Part shown: piece after piece, positions 1-6,152 of the stretch
Layout of the letters: the number at the start of each line of letters is the position of its first letter
How positions within the stretch are numbered: the stretch's first letter is position 1
Source: Komagataeibacter kakiaceti JCM 25156
GTDB taxonomy: Bacteria; Pseudomonadota; Alphaproteobacteria; Acetobacterales; Acetobacteraceae
Reading direction: 5' to 3'
NCBI RefSeq assembly: GCF_000613305.1
Contig: NZ_BAIO01000117.1
Span: 1 to 6,152 of the forward strand
DNA length: 6,152 nt
The notes under the pieces: model-generated
Told to the model about the DNA's origin: nothing
Databases searched by the model: none
What the model saw: only the letters and a program-made list of their open reading frames with translations
Program-made: the position numbers and the translations under genes

Positions 1-752
1 CGCGGTGGGGCTGGGCGCGGTCGGGGCCGGGTCGTGCCTTCCTTTCGCTGGGAACTTCGGGGGTGCTGTGGGTGACGACGGATCGCTTCCGCCCGCATCC
101 GCAAGGGGGCATCCACGCATTCTGTCACGCCGTGCCCGGAATGTGGCATCAGATGGGGGTAACGCTTTCCGCCGCCTCCGCCCTCGGGTGGTGGGCGCGG
201 ACTACCGGCATGAGCGAGCAGGCGCTGCTGGCGGAACTGCCGGAGCGGATTGCGCGGCCTGCCCCCGTTATTTTCCTGCCCTATCTTTCGGGTGAGCGCA
301 CACCGCATAATGATGGCGCGATCCGTGGGGTTTTCGCGGGCCTGTCGCATGGCACCACCCGCGCCGACATGACGCAGGCGGTGCTGGAGGGGGTGGCGTT
401 CTCGTTCCGCGATGTCGTGGATGCGCTGGCCGATGCGGGCTCCATCCTGACGGAAGCGGATGTGATTGGCGGCGGCTCCAGCAGTCGTGCCTGGGTGTCC
501 ATTCTGGCCAGTGTCACGGGGCTGTCACTGCACCGGCTGGCCCATGGGGAGCAGGGCGGGGCTTTTGGCGCGGCCCGTCTCGCGCGCATCGCCGTAACGG
601 GGGAGGCGGTGGAGACCGTCTGTCAGCCGCAACGGCGCGAGGAAACACTGGCGCCCGACCCGGATCTTGGCGCAGCCTATGCCGCCGTGCTGGCGCGTTA
701 TCGTGCGCTCTACCCCGCCATTCGGGGCGCGATGGAGACCTGTCCGGCCTGA
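1..752 (+). CDS. xylB: Xylulokinase, C-terminal part (FGGY kinase), frameshifted near the left edge
   Basis: This is the C-terminal half of a cytoplasmic FGGY-family kinase. By family it phosphorylates D-xylulose with ATP to xylulose 5-phosphate, feeding the pentose phosphate pathway. The sequence shows the nucleotide-site motif LSLGTSGV (about 42-65), PYLSGERTPHND typical of XylB, a complete FGGY signature 2 from G at 327 to E at 389 (GVFAGL...DMTQAVLE), and the GGGSSS motif near 468-485. The stop codon is TGA at 750-752. The N-terminal half lies outside the window. Codons from base 2 read AVGLGAVG, and the family sequence then continues as PGRAFLSLGTSG in the next frame, so one extra base lies around the GGGG at 23-26. 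Removing one G restores AVGLGAVGPGRAFLSLG. A GTG at 63 would open an ORF but lies inside the kinase fold and is not the real start. Another FGGY pentulose or polyol kinase is possible, but xylulokinase fits best. It probably heads an operon with the two genes that follow. Confidence 0.88.
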   Translation, partial: RWGWARSGPGRAFLSLGTSGVLWVTTDRFRPHPQGGIHAFCHAVPGMWHQMGVTLSAASALGWWARTTGMSEQALLAELPERIARPAPVIFLPYLSGERTPHNDGAIRGVFAGLSHGTTRADMTQAVLEGVAFSFRDVVDALADAGSILTEADVIGGGSSSRAWVSILASVTGLSLHRLAHGEQGGAFGAARLARIAVTGEAVETVCQPQRREETLAPDPDLGAAYAAVLARYRALYPAIRGAMETCPA

Positions 753-772
753 ACCCGCTGGCGTGCATGAAA

Positions 773-789
773 AAACTGGTGGCCAGTTT
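773..789. promoter_or_regulatory. Short perfect inverted repeat between the kinase and MRJP genes
   Basis: The arms AAACTGG (773-779) and CCAGTTT (783-789) form a perfect 7-bp stem with a 3-base loop. It sits 20 bases after the kinase stop and 51 bases before the next start. No T-run follows, so it is a poor intrinsic terminator. It could be an operator, an mRNA processing or stability hairpin inside an operon, or chance. Confidence 0.3.
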
Positions 790-840
790 CGTACCATGGG
801 GTCACAAATCAGGCAGGAACAGGAAAATGGATGGACTGTT

Positions 841-1969
841 ATGAAAAAAGGCTTGTTGCACACGATCTTCCATCACAGCGTCCGGGGAGCCGCCGCGCTG
901 GCGGTGCTGGCCTGCGGGAGCGCATTCGCGGCGGATAGTGTGGACCATGGGGCCGCGCCGAGTGGTAATGTTACGGTCATGGCGCGTTTTTCGGATATGC
1001 AGCCATCGGGCATCGCAGTGCTGCATGACGGGCGGATCATCCTGTCATTTCCCCGCAGCGCCGCCGACCACAAGGGGCCACGCGTGGCCCTGTTGCATGA
1101 TGGCAGGGCGCTGCCTTTTCCCGATGCCGCGACACAGGCGCGTTTCATCTCTCCCCTTGGCATGACGGTGGACGCGACGGGCCGGTTATGGATTATTGAT
1201 GAAGGAACCGTGGCGGGGCAGAAGGAGCCACCCACCCCCGCCCTGATCGGGCTGGACGGGCATACCGGCCATATTGTCGCGACCATTCCGCTGGGCAGCG
1301 GGGCCACGCGCCCGGACAGCCATGTCAATGACGTGCGCGTGGACATGACCCATGGCGCGCAGGGCACGGCGTATGTGAGCGATACATCGCTTATGGACCA
1401 TCCGGCCATTATTGTTGTTGATATTGCAACGGGTTATGCGCGCCGCGTGCTGGAAAACGCGCCCTCTACCCGTGCCGTGCCGGGTTTTGCCATGGAACTT
1501 GACGCAGATGCTGCGCTATGACATGGCGCACCCGGTCATGGGGCAGGGAGGAATAGATGGCGTGACGCTGAGTACGGATTCAGGCAGGCTCTACTGGCAG
1601 CCCCTTTCAAGCCGGCGGCTGTACAGCGCGCCAACCGCCATACTGGCCGATGCGGCCGTATCCCCCACGCAACTGGAACAGGCCGTGCGGGACGAGGGGG
1701 AAGATGCCGTGGTTGACGGCATGGCGACCGGGCCGGACAACACCCTGTACCTGACCGACATCGAACGCCATGCCGTGCTGCGCCGTACGGCGGATGGGCA
1801 CCTGTCCGTCGTGGCGCATGACCCCCGGCTGATCGCCCCTGACAGCCTGGCTCTGAAGGATGACGCCCTGTGGCTGACCGTGGGGCAGTGGGGGCGTCTG
1901 CCCGTGTTCCATAACGGGCGCGACATGCAGGAACGGCCATGGCTGGTGGTGCGCATACCCCTGAAATAG
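841..1969 (+). pseudogene. Exported MRJP/SMP-30-like beta-propeller protein, frameshifted
   Basis: This resembles bacterial major royal jelly protein family members, six-bladed propellers related to SMP-30/gluconolactonase. It may act as a lactonase or related periplasmic enzyme, but the substrate cannot be read from the sequence. The start is ATG 841, the only in-frame ATG near the signal peptide. Residues 1-30 form a Sec signal (MKK, a hydrophobic stretch, then AFA before A31). C25 in VLAC could be a poor lipobox. Propeller-like segments include SPLGMTVDATGRLWIIDEG (about 104-122), HVNDVRVD (161-168) and, after the shift, GIDGVTLS, DGMATGPDNTLYLTDIE and LIAPDSLAL. The first frame runs to LDADAAL and stops at 1519-1521. 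The family sequence resumes as MLRYDMAHPVMGQGGIDG one frame over, so one base is gained (or two lost) around 1498-1512. Removing one base gives 375 residues, a normal length for the family. It lies 88 bases after the kinase gene and 32 before the sugar porter, so all three are probably cotranscribed. The break is either a sequencing error or a recent mutation. Confidence 0.75.
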
Positions 1970-2001
1970 GTCAGGGCGGCAAGCTGAAAGAATGCAGATA
2001 A

Positions 2002-3368
2002 ATGGCGCATGACAGGCAGACGGCTTCGGGTTCCGGCATTGTAAACCTGATTGCGGCGGTCGCCGCGACGGGTGGCCTGCTGTTCGGTTATGATACCGGG
2101 ATCATATCCGCCGCCCTGTTGCAGATCACGCGCGATTTCGCATTGAATACATTGGGCCAGCAGGTCGTGACATCGGCCATCGTGGCCGGTGCGCTGGGGG
2201 GCTGTCTCGTGGCGGCCCCGCTGTCGGACAGGCTGGGGCGGCGCTACATGATCATGTTCGCGGCCTTGGTCTTTATTATCGGCACGCTGGTCGCCGCGCT
2301 TTCCCCATCGGTGGAACTGCTGGTTTTCGCGCGCTTCATCCTCGGTCTGGCCGTGGGCATGTGTTCGCAGATCGTGCCTGTCTATATCGCGGAAATCGCC
2401 CCGCGGGAGACACGCGGCAGATGGTCGTGCTGTTCCAGCTTGCGGTGGTGTTCGGGATTCTGGTCTCCTTCATCGCGGGGTATCTGTGCCGCAACCAGAG
2501 CTGGCGGCTCATGTTCGGCCTTGGGATCGTGCCTGCGGTCATCCTGTTCGTCGGGATGTCGCTATTGCCGCGCAGCCCGCGCTGGCTGGCCATGAAGGGC
2601 AATCTGGAGGGGGCGTTCGAAGTGCTGCGCCGCCTGCGGCGCGACCCGGCGGCGGCGCGCACGGAACTCGACACCATCGTCGCCATGCATGATGAGCAGG
2701 CCCCCTGGTCCGCGCTGTTGCAGCCGTGGGTGCGCCCCGCCGTCGTGGCGTCGGTGGGGGTGGCGCTGTTCTGCCAGATTACTGGCATCAACGCCGTACT
2801 GTATTACGCGCCAACCATTTTTGCCGGGGTTGGATTTGGCCAGAACTCGGCATTGCTTACATCCATCGCCATTGGCGTTGCTATGGTCATGTCCACCGCG
2901 TTCGGAAGCTGGGCGGTCGATGCGTGGGGGCGGCGCAGGCTGCTACTGCGGCTTATTCCCGGCGCCGCCCTCTCGCTTGTGGTGCTGGGCGTGATGTTCG
3001 CCATCGGCTCGACCCGCGGGCTTGATACGTGGATTACGGCGATGGCGGTCGTAAGCTATGCGGTCTTCAACGTGGGCAGCCTGTCGGTGGCGGTCTGGCT
3101 GGTGGGGGCCGAGGTCTATCCACTGTCATGCCGCAGCAAGGGCATGAGCCTTGTGGCCGCGACGCACTGGTCGGCGGACCTGCTGATTTCACTGACGACC
3201 CTGTCACTGGTGCAGGCGCTGGGGGCGGCGGGGACGTTCTGGATGTATGCGGGCGTCAACCTTGTCGCCTTCGTGTTCGTATGGCGTTACGTGCCTGAAA
3301 CGCGCGGCCACTCGCTGGAGAAAATCGAGGCGAGCCTGAAGGCCGGTACATTCCATGAAATGACCTGA
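2002..3368 (+). pseudogene. MFS sugar porter (sugar/H+ symporter type), frameshifted
   Basis: This is an inner-membrane transporter of the MFS sugar porter family (XylE/GalP/AraE-like), predicted to import a monosaccharide or polyol with protons. Visible features are GGLLFGYDTGIISAAL in helix 1 and sugar transport signature 1 (AAPLSDRLGRR, residues 71-81). Signature 2 is complete from I113 to R138 (ILGLAVG...YIAEIAPRETR). Further on come PRSPRWL (190-196), QITGINAVLYYAPTIF in helix 7 (259-274; families usually have QQ where this has CQ-I), and VPETRGHSLEKIE at the C-terminus (431-443). The frame opened at ATG 2002 is right up to APRETRGR and then becomes nonsense (WSCCSS). The porter continues one frame over at MVVLFQLAVVFGI from ATG 2421. 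One base is therefore missing at about 2416-2422, and restoring it gives 455 residues, normal for the family. No good Shine-Dalgarno precedes 2002. Pairing with the xylulokinase suggests a pentose or pentitol substrate, which is an inference. As written, no full-length transporter can be made. Confidence 0.85.
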
Positions 3369-3376
3369 GCTGCCTC

Positions 3377-3396
3377 CGGGCATGATCCCGTTCTTT
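3377..3396 (+). terminator. Possible weak intrinsic terminator after the sugar porter gene
   Basis: CGGG (3377-3380), a six-base loop CATGAT and CCCG (3387-3390) are followed directly by TTCTTT (3391-3396), starting 8 bases after the porter stop codon. The position and T-rich tail suit a terminator. The stem has only four base pairs, so it may be weak or coincidental. Confidence 0.35.
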
Positions 3397-3508
3397 ATGG
3401 TGTAGCGTTCCGGCCCGGATATTGCGGCCCGTAACCGCCGGGGCGGCCATCTTCCTCCCCCGTGTCCCTATGATGCGCCATGGCGTTGTGTTCATGGCGG
3501 TCAGCGCA

Positions 3509-3539
3509 GGGGCGGGTGGATATATCCGCACCCGTCCCC
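3509..3539 (+). repeat. Long GC-rich bulged hairpin
   Basis: GGGG (3509-3512), CGGGTG (3513-3518) and GATA (3519-3522) pair with TATC (3523-3526), CACCCG (3529-3534) and CCCC (3536-3539). Two bases (3527-3528) and one base (3535) are bulged on the right side, and the innermost bases would open as a loop. The structure should be stable in RNA. It is 140 bases beyond the porter stop and has no T-run, so it could be a Rho-independent-like transcript end, a 3' stabilising hairpin or a chance product of GC richness. Confidence 0.4.
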
Positions 3540-3712
3540 CCGTATTCATCCCTGCCGCATTCCTGAAAAAGCGGGTTCGCCCACTGGTCCGGTCGCGGGG
3601 AGCGTGCGGATAAGACGTTACGATTTCAGAACTGTTTTTGCCTCTGCCCCCCGAAATCGCGTGCGGCGTTATACCTTATTCTGCTTTTCATATGCCTTTT
3701 TGTGCGTATTTG

Positions 3713-3740
3713 TTGCGGGTTAGAAACTTCCTGCTATATC
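3713..3740 (+). promoter_or_regulatory. Candidate sigma-70-type promoter upstream of the LysR-type gene
   Basis: TTGCGG (3713-3718) is separated by 16 bases from TATATC (3735-3740), which is preceded by TG and one base, forming an extended -10 (TGCTATATC). Transcription would begin near 3747 and give a leader of about 205 bases containing the 3830-3856 palindrome. Another -10-like TATAAC lies at 3891-3896 but has no properly spaced -35. The AT-rich setting makes several chance matches likely. Confidence 0.35.
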
Positions 3741-3829
3741 GTAAAAATGGCTAAAAACTGCTGAACACAGGGGTTATGAAGCAGGAAAATCATACGGGGA
3801 TAATTCAACAAAAATTATATGTATTTTAA

Positions 3830-3856
3830 CATAAGTCACCAAATTGGTGAATTATG
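3830..3856. promoter_or_regulatory. 27-base near-perfect palindrome, likely operator
   Basis: The left arm CATAAGTCACCAA (3830-3842) and right arm TTGGTGAATTATG (3844-3856) are reverse complements at 12 of 13 positions around a single central A (3843). The core TCACCAA-A-TTGGTGA is perfect. Its dyad symmetry, position 95 bases before a LysR-type start codon and AT-rich surroundings fit a binding site for a dimeric regulator. The natural candidate is the adjacent LysR-type protein acting on its own operon. It has no T-run for a terminator. The binding protein is inferred, not shown. Confidence 0.6.
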
Positions 3857-3940
3857 AGAAAATTACAGAATGATTTGCGTATATTTTTCTTATAACATAC
3901 GACCTGCGTTACCGAGCCGCCCGTGACCCGCGAGAAGCAT

Positions 3941-3947
3941 GAGGGAG
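3941..3947 (+). promoter_or_regulatory. Ribosome binding site of the LysR-type gene
   Basis: GAGGGAG lies 4 bases before ATG 3952 and is a good Shine-Dalgarno match. An in-frame TGA at 3940-3942 overlaps it and no other start codon lies between, so ATG 3952 is fixed as the start. The unusual N-terminal domain is therefore part of the protein and not an over-extended start call. Confidence 0.75.
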
Positions 3948-3951
3948 AGAA

Positions 3952-5247
3952 ATGGAACTGTCCGCGTTAATCTATTTCGTCTCGCTGGTTGACCATAAAT
4001 CAACCCATGATGCCGCCGCCGTCCTCCATGTCAGCCAGTCCACCATCAGCCACGCGGTGTCCGCGCTGGAACACGCCATGGCGGCCCCGCTCATCACGCG
4101 CGGCGTGCGCCGCCGGAACCATACCGGCATCACCACCGCCTATGGGCAGAATCTCTATCGTTCTTCCGTCATGCTGCTGCACTGGTGCGCCGATCTGCTT
4201 TCGGGCCGGACCATGCGCACGCCCCGTCTGGCGCCGAACCTGTATTCCGGCCGTCGCGTCACGCTTCCCGGCCTGTCGGATGAAAGCCTGCAACGCATTC
4301 TGCGCTCCAACCTGAGCCTGCGCATGATCGGCCATTTCCTGACCGTGTGCGACGTGGGCAGTATCGCGGGGGCCGCGCGCAGGTTATTGCTGACCCAGCC
4401 CACGGTCACGCGGCAGCTCCATAAACTGGAAAGCATTGTCGGGTCATCCCTGCTGGTCCGCTCGACCCACGGGGTGCAGCCCACCGCGTCCGCGCGGCTG
4501 CTCATTCAGGGGTGCCAGTCCATAGACAAGATGTACCGCCGGATCATGAAGGATGAAAACATCAGTTATTTCCTTCAGACCAGGGCGCTGCACCTGGCGG
4601 CGATGATGCCCTCCAGCCCGGACAGTTCGCTCACCATCCTGCTGGCCACACTGGTGCGCTACTGGCGGGAAAAGCGCTTTACGCCGCCGCTGTCCATTTC
4701 CACCACCGCGGCCCCTACCATCATCGCCGGTCTGGTCAGCGCGGATTATGACGCGGGGCTGTGCGATCTGGTCGATCTGCCATCGCATTTCCAGTCCGTC
4801 GATGTCGAAACGCAGAACCTGTTTCTCGTGCTGCCCATGAACAGCACGGACTCGGCCGCCATGTCGCTGCCCACCATCATGGGGAACCATGTGCTCGCCG
4901 TGCCGGGATTTGGCACCGGCCTGCGCCGCCTGACCGATATGTTCCTTGAAAACGAGGGCGTCATACCCGCCGGCATCGTGGAGACCCAGTCCCTGTCGCT
5001 TCTGCTGCGTCTTGTCATTGATGGCACCTGCTGCGCGCTGCTTCCGGCGGGATCGTTCCAGACAGCCAATGTGCGCGCCATTCCCCTGCCCAGGCGCTAC
5101 CGCATGACAACCCGGCTGGTCTGGAAGGCCAGCCATGCCGATATGGCGAGCATCGACCGGCTCAGGCGCAGCATCATGGAAATACAGTCGCAGCGCCCCC
5201 GCGCCGCCGCCCTCCGTTCGCGCCCGGCGCAGGCGAGTGCAGCATGA
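3952..5247 (+). CDS. LysR-type transcriptional regulator with two tandem HTH domains
   Basis: This is a cytoplasmic DNA-binding regulator of 431 residues, against roughly 300-330 for ordinary LysR-type proteins. The excess is a second N-terminal winged helix-turn-helix. HTH 1 covers about residues 4-62 (AAAVLHVSQSTISHAVSALE, then the wing and linker helix to about 83). A 38-residue spacer follows. HTH 2 covers about 124-182 (GSIAGAARRLLLTQPTVTRQ, then KLE, the wing and linker helix to about 200). Residues 9-50 align without gaps to 129-170, an offset of exactly 120, with 12 of 42 identical including F, S, AA, L, Q, T, LE, L and R, the usual LysR HTH signature positions. Residues 210 to about 395 look like one periplasmic-binding-protein-type effector domain, and the tail is Ala/Arg-rich. 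The gene is intact. Its end overlaps the next transporter start by ATGA, so that transporter is its probable target and the two are translationally coupled. Autoregulation through the 3830-3856 palindrome is plausible. The ligand is unknown. Confidence 0.9.
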   Translation: MELSALIYFVSLVDHKSTHDAAAVLHVSQSTISHAVSALEHAMAAPLITRGVRRRNHTGITTAYGQNLYRSSVMLLHWCADLLSGRTMRTPRLAPNLYSGRRVTLPGLSDESLQRILRSNLSLRMIGHFLTVCDVGSIAGAARRLLLTQPTVTRQLHKLESIVGSSLLVRSTHGVQPTASARLLIQGCQSIDKMYRRIMKDENISYFLQTRALHLAAMMPSSPDSSLTILLATLVRYWREKRFTPPLSISTTAAPTIIAGLVSADYDAGLCDLVDLPSHFQSVDVETQNLFLVLPMNSTDSAAMSLPTIMGNHVLAVPGFGTGLRRLTDMFLENEGVIPAGIVETQSLSLLLRLVIDGTCCALLPAGSFQTANVRAIPLPRRYRMTTRLVWKASHADMASIDRLRRSIMEIQSQRPRAAALRSRPAQASAA

Positions 5248-6152
5248 ACAGCCTGAGCCCTTTCCACCCTGTCACCAGCCCGTGGCGGCGGCGCGGGGTT
5301 GTGGCGCTGCTGGTGGTGGCGGGTGGCATAAGCTATATCGACCGCTCCGCGCTATCGGTCGGCAATATGGCGATCGTGGCCGACATGCACTTTTCCGATA
5401 CGCAGATGGGGTGGATGCTTTCGGCGTTCGCATGGTCCTATCTGGTGTTCCAGGTTCCGGCGGGGCTGCTGTCGGACCGCTGGGGCGGGCGTATCGTGCT
5501 GGGGACCAGCCTGGTCGTCTGGTCGCTGGCCCAGATCGCTTTTGGCCTGGCTTCGGGCATGTGGGCGTTTTTCGCGTGCCGCGCACTGCTGGGCGCGGGG
5601 GAGGCCCCGCTTTTCCTTGCCGGGACAGGTGTGATCACGCGCTGGTTCCGGCCGGAGGAACGTGGCGGGCCCATCGGGCTGTTCAATGCGTCCTCCACAC
5701 TGGGGCCAGCCATTGCTCCCCCCCTGCTGCTGGCCATCATGAGTGTGTGGGGCTGGCGGAACATGTTTGTTGTCGTGGGCTGCGCCAGCCTGCTGGTGGC
5801 GTCTGTCTGGCTGGCCGTGTATCGCGACCCGGAACGGATCGTGGTGCGCCGCGCAGGGCGCACCCCCACGCGCACCCATCTGGCCCATCTGTTCAGGCAG
5901 CGTTCGACATGGGTGCTGGCCACCGGTTTTGTCGGGGTGATCTATATTACCTGGCTGTATGGCGCGTGGCTGCCCGCCTATCTGCAGAAGGTCCATCATC
6001 TGACCCTGCGGCAGGCGGCCCTGTTGTCGGCCATTCCGCAACTGTTCGGTTTTTTTGGCAGCGTGCTGGGCGGTTTCCTGACCGATTGGCTGGGCCGCCG
6101 GGGCGCGTCCCCCGTCATCGCCTGCCGCACGCCGCTGGTCTGGGGGCTGGTC
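5244..6152 (+). CDS. MFS transporter, anion:cation symporter-like (sugar-acid type), 3' end cut
   Basis: This is an inner-membrane major facilitator protein. ATG 5244 overlaps the regulator's TGA (ATGA), and the frame stays open for 303 codons to the window edge, so about two thirds of a typical 420-450 residue protein is seen. Features are a cytoplasmic Arg-rich start (TSPWRRRG), helix 1 ending in ISYIDRSALSVG (29-40), and the helix 2-3 loop motif GLLSDRWGGR (74-83). Helix 4 has CRALLGAGEAPLFL (112-125), followed by ITRWFRPEERG and LFNASSTLGPAIAPPLL. The second-half copy of the loop motif is GGFLTDWLGRRG (276-287). The Y-D-R and G-E-A-P patterns resemble the ACS family, whose known members carry galactonate, glucarate, tartrate or phthalate. 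An organic or sugar acid imported with protons is therefore the best guess, but the substrate is not determined. No separate promoter or ribosome site is needed, given the overlap. Control by the upstream tandem-HTH regulator is inferred. Confidence 0.85.
   Translation, partial: MNSLSPFHPVTSPWRRRGVVALLVVAGGISYIDRSALSVGNMAIVADMHFSDTQMGWMLSAFAWSYLVFQVPAGLLSDRWGGRIVLGTSLVVWSLAQIAFGLASGMWAFFACRALLGAGEAPLFLAGTGVITRWFRPEERGGPIGLFNASSTLGPAIAPPLLLAIMSVWGWRNMFVVVGCASLLVASVWLAVYRDPERIVVRRAGRTPTRTHLAHLFRQRSTWVLATGFVGVIYITWLYGAWLPAYLQKVHHLTLRQAALLSAIPQLFGFFGSVLGGFLTDWLGRRGASPVIACRTPLVWGLV

Larger units (their letters stand above)
3369..3951. other. 583-base intergenic region with a GC-rich first half and AT-rich second half
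   Basis: No convincing gene is seen on either strand. A 63-codon open frame at 3422-3613 starts at TTG, has no clear ribosome site and matches nothing recognisable. The first half (to about 3660) is GC-rich and holds hairpins at 3377-3390 and 3509-3539. It also has a separated inverted repeat, CGATTTC at 3621-3627 with GAAATCG at 3653-3659, and a direct repeat GCGTGCGG at 3602-3609 and 3659-3666. The composition then changes sharply: by count, 3781-3900 has 32 G+C in 120 bases (about 27%), far below the flanking genes. This AT-rich part carries a candidate promoter (3713-3740), the inverted repeat TTCCTGCT (3728-3735)/AGCAGGAA (3780-3787) and a large palindrome (3830-3856). It most likely holds the control region of the downstream regulator-transporter pair. 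Confidence 0.7.

Noticed and set aside
3422..3613. 63-codon + strand open frame in the intergenic region
   Set aside because: It has a TTG start, no Shine-Dalgarno and no recognisable motif. It is expected by chance in GC-rich DNA, and a hairpin lies within it.
3747..3764. Five-codon ORF MAKNC after the candidate promoter
   Set aside because: It has no ribosome site and lies at the predicted transcription start, so it is too short to separate from chance.
3776..3829. 17-codon ORF ending just before the palindrome, possible leader peptide
   Set aside because: AGGGG is only 2 bases from the ATG, too close for normal initiation. There is no run of regulatory codons and no attenuator-terminator downstream.
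3875..3896. TTGCGT followed by TATAAC as a promoter
   Set aside because: The spacer is only 10 bases, too short for a sigma-70 promoter.
4444..5136. 230-codon open frame on the - strand inside the LysR-type gene
   Set aside because: It is antisense to a well-supported gene, rich in Q/G/R from GC-rich codon shadows, and has no recognisable domain.
5352..6041. 229-codon open frame on the - strand inside the second MFS gene
   Set aside because: It is a shadow of the + strand transporter, whose frame has clear MFS motifs. The composition is low-complexity-like with no family resemblance.
1..6152. CRISPR arrays, tRNA or rRNA genes, insertion sequences
   Set aside because: I saw no regularly spaced direct repeats, cloverleaf-like segment, rRNA-like sequence, transposase or terminal inverted repeats.

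Overview
The window is high-GC DNA with one clearly AT-rich intergenic stretch. All recognisable genes lie on the + strand. Base composition, the gene content (pentulose kinase, secreted beta-propeller protein, sugar porter, sugar-acid-type porter) and the protein styles fit an alphaproteobacterium, perhaps an acetic acid bacterium of the Komagataeibacter/Gluconacetobacter kind. No marker gene is present, so that placement is an inference.

Layout: (1) 1-752, the C-terminal half of a xylulokinase (FGGY family), cut by the left edge. (2) 841-1969, an exported protein of the major royal jelly protein (MRJP)/SMP-30-like propeller group. (3) 2002-3368, a 12-helix sugar porter of the major facilitator superfamily (MFS). 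These three genes are closely spaced and look like one sugar-uptake and catabolism operon. Each appears to carry one single-base frameshift (near 23-26, 1498-1512 and 2416-2422), although the sequence on both sides of each break is well conserved. They are either sequencing errors or a very recently broken operon. (4) 3369-3951, a 583-base intergenic region with weak terminator-like hairpins at its start and a strongly AT-rich second half (about 27% GC over 3781-3900). The AT-rich part contains a 27-base near-perfect palindrome, a likely regulator operator. (5) 3952-5247, an unusual LysR-type regulator of 431 residues with two complete winged helix-turn-helix domains in tandem, exactly 120 residues apart, followed by one effector-binding domain. 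(6) 5244 to the right edge, an MFS transporter resembling the anion:cation symporter (sugar-acid/galactonate) family. It overlaps the regulator gene by ATGA and is cut by the window end.

The most interesting item is the tandem-HTH LysR protein, together with the palindrome about 100 bases upstream and the translationally coupled transporter. This looks like a self-contained, probably autoregulated uptake module. The second item is the cluster of three frameshifts confined to the upstream operon, with none in the downstream pair.
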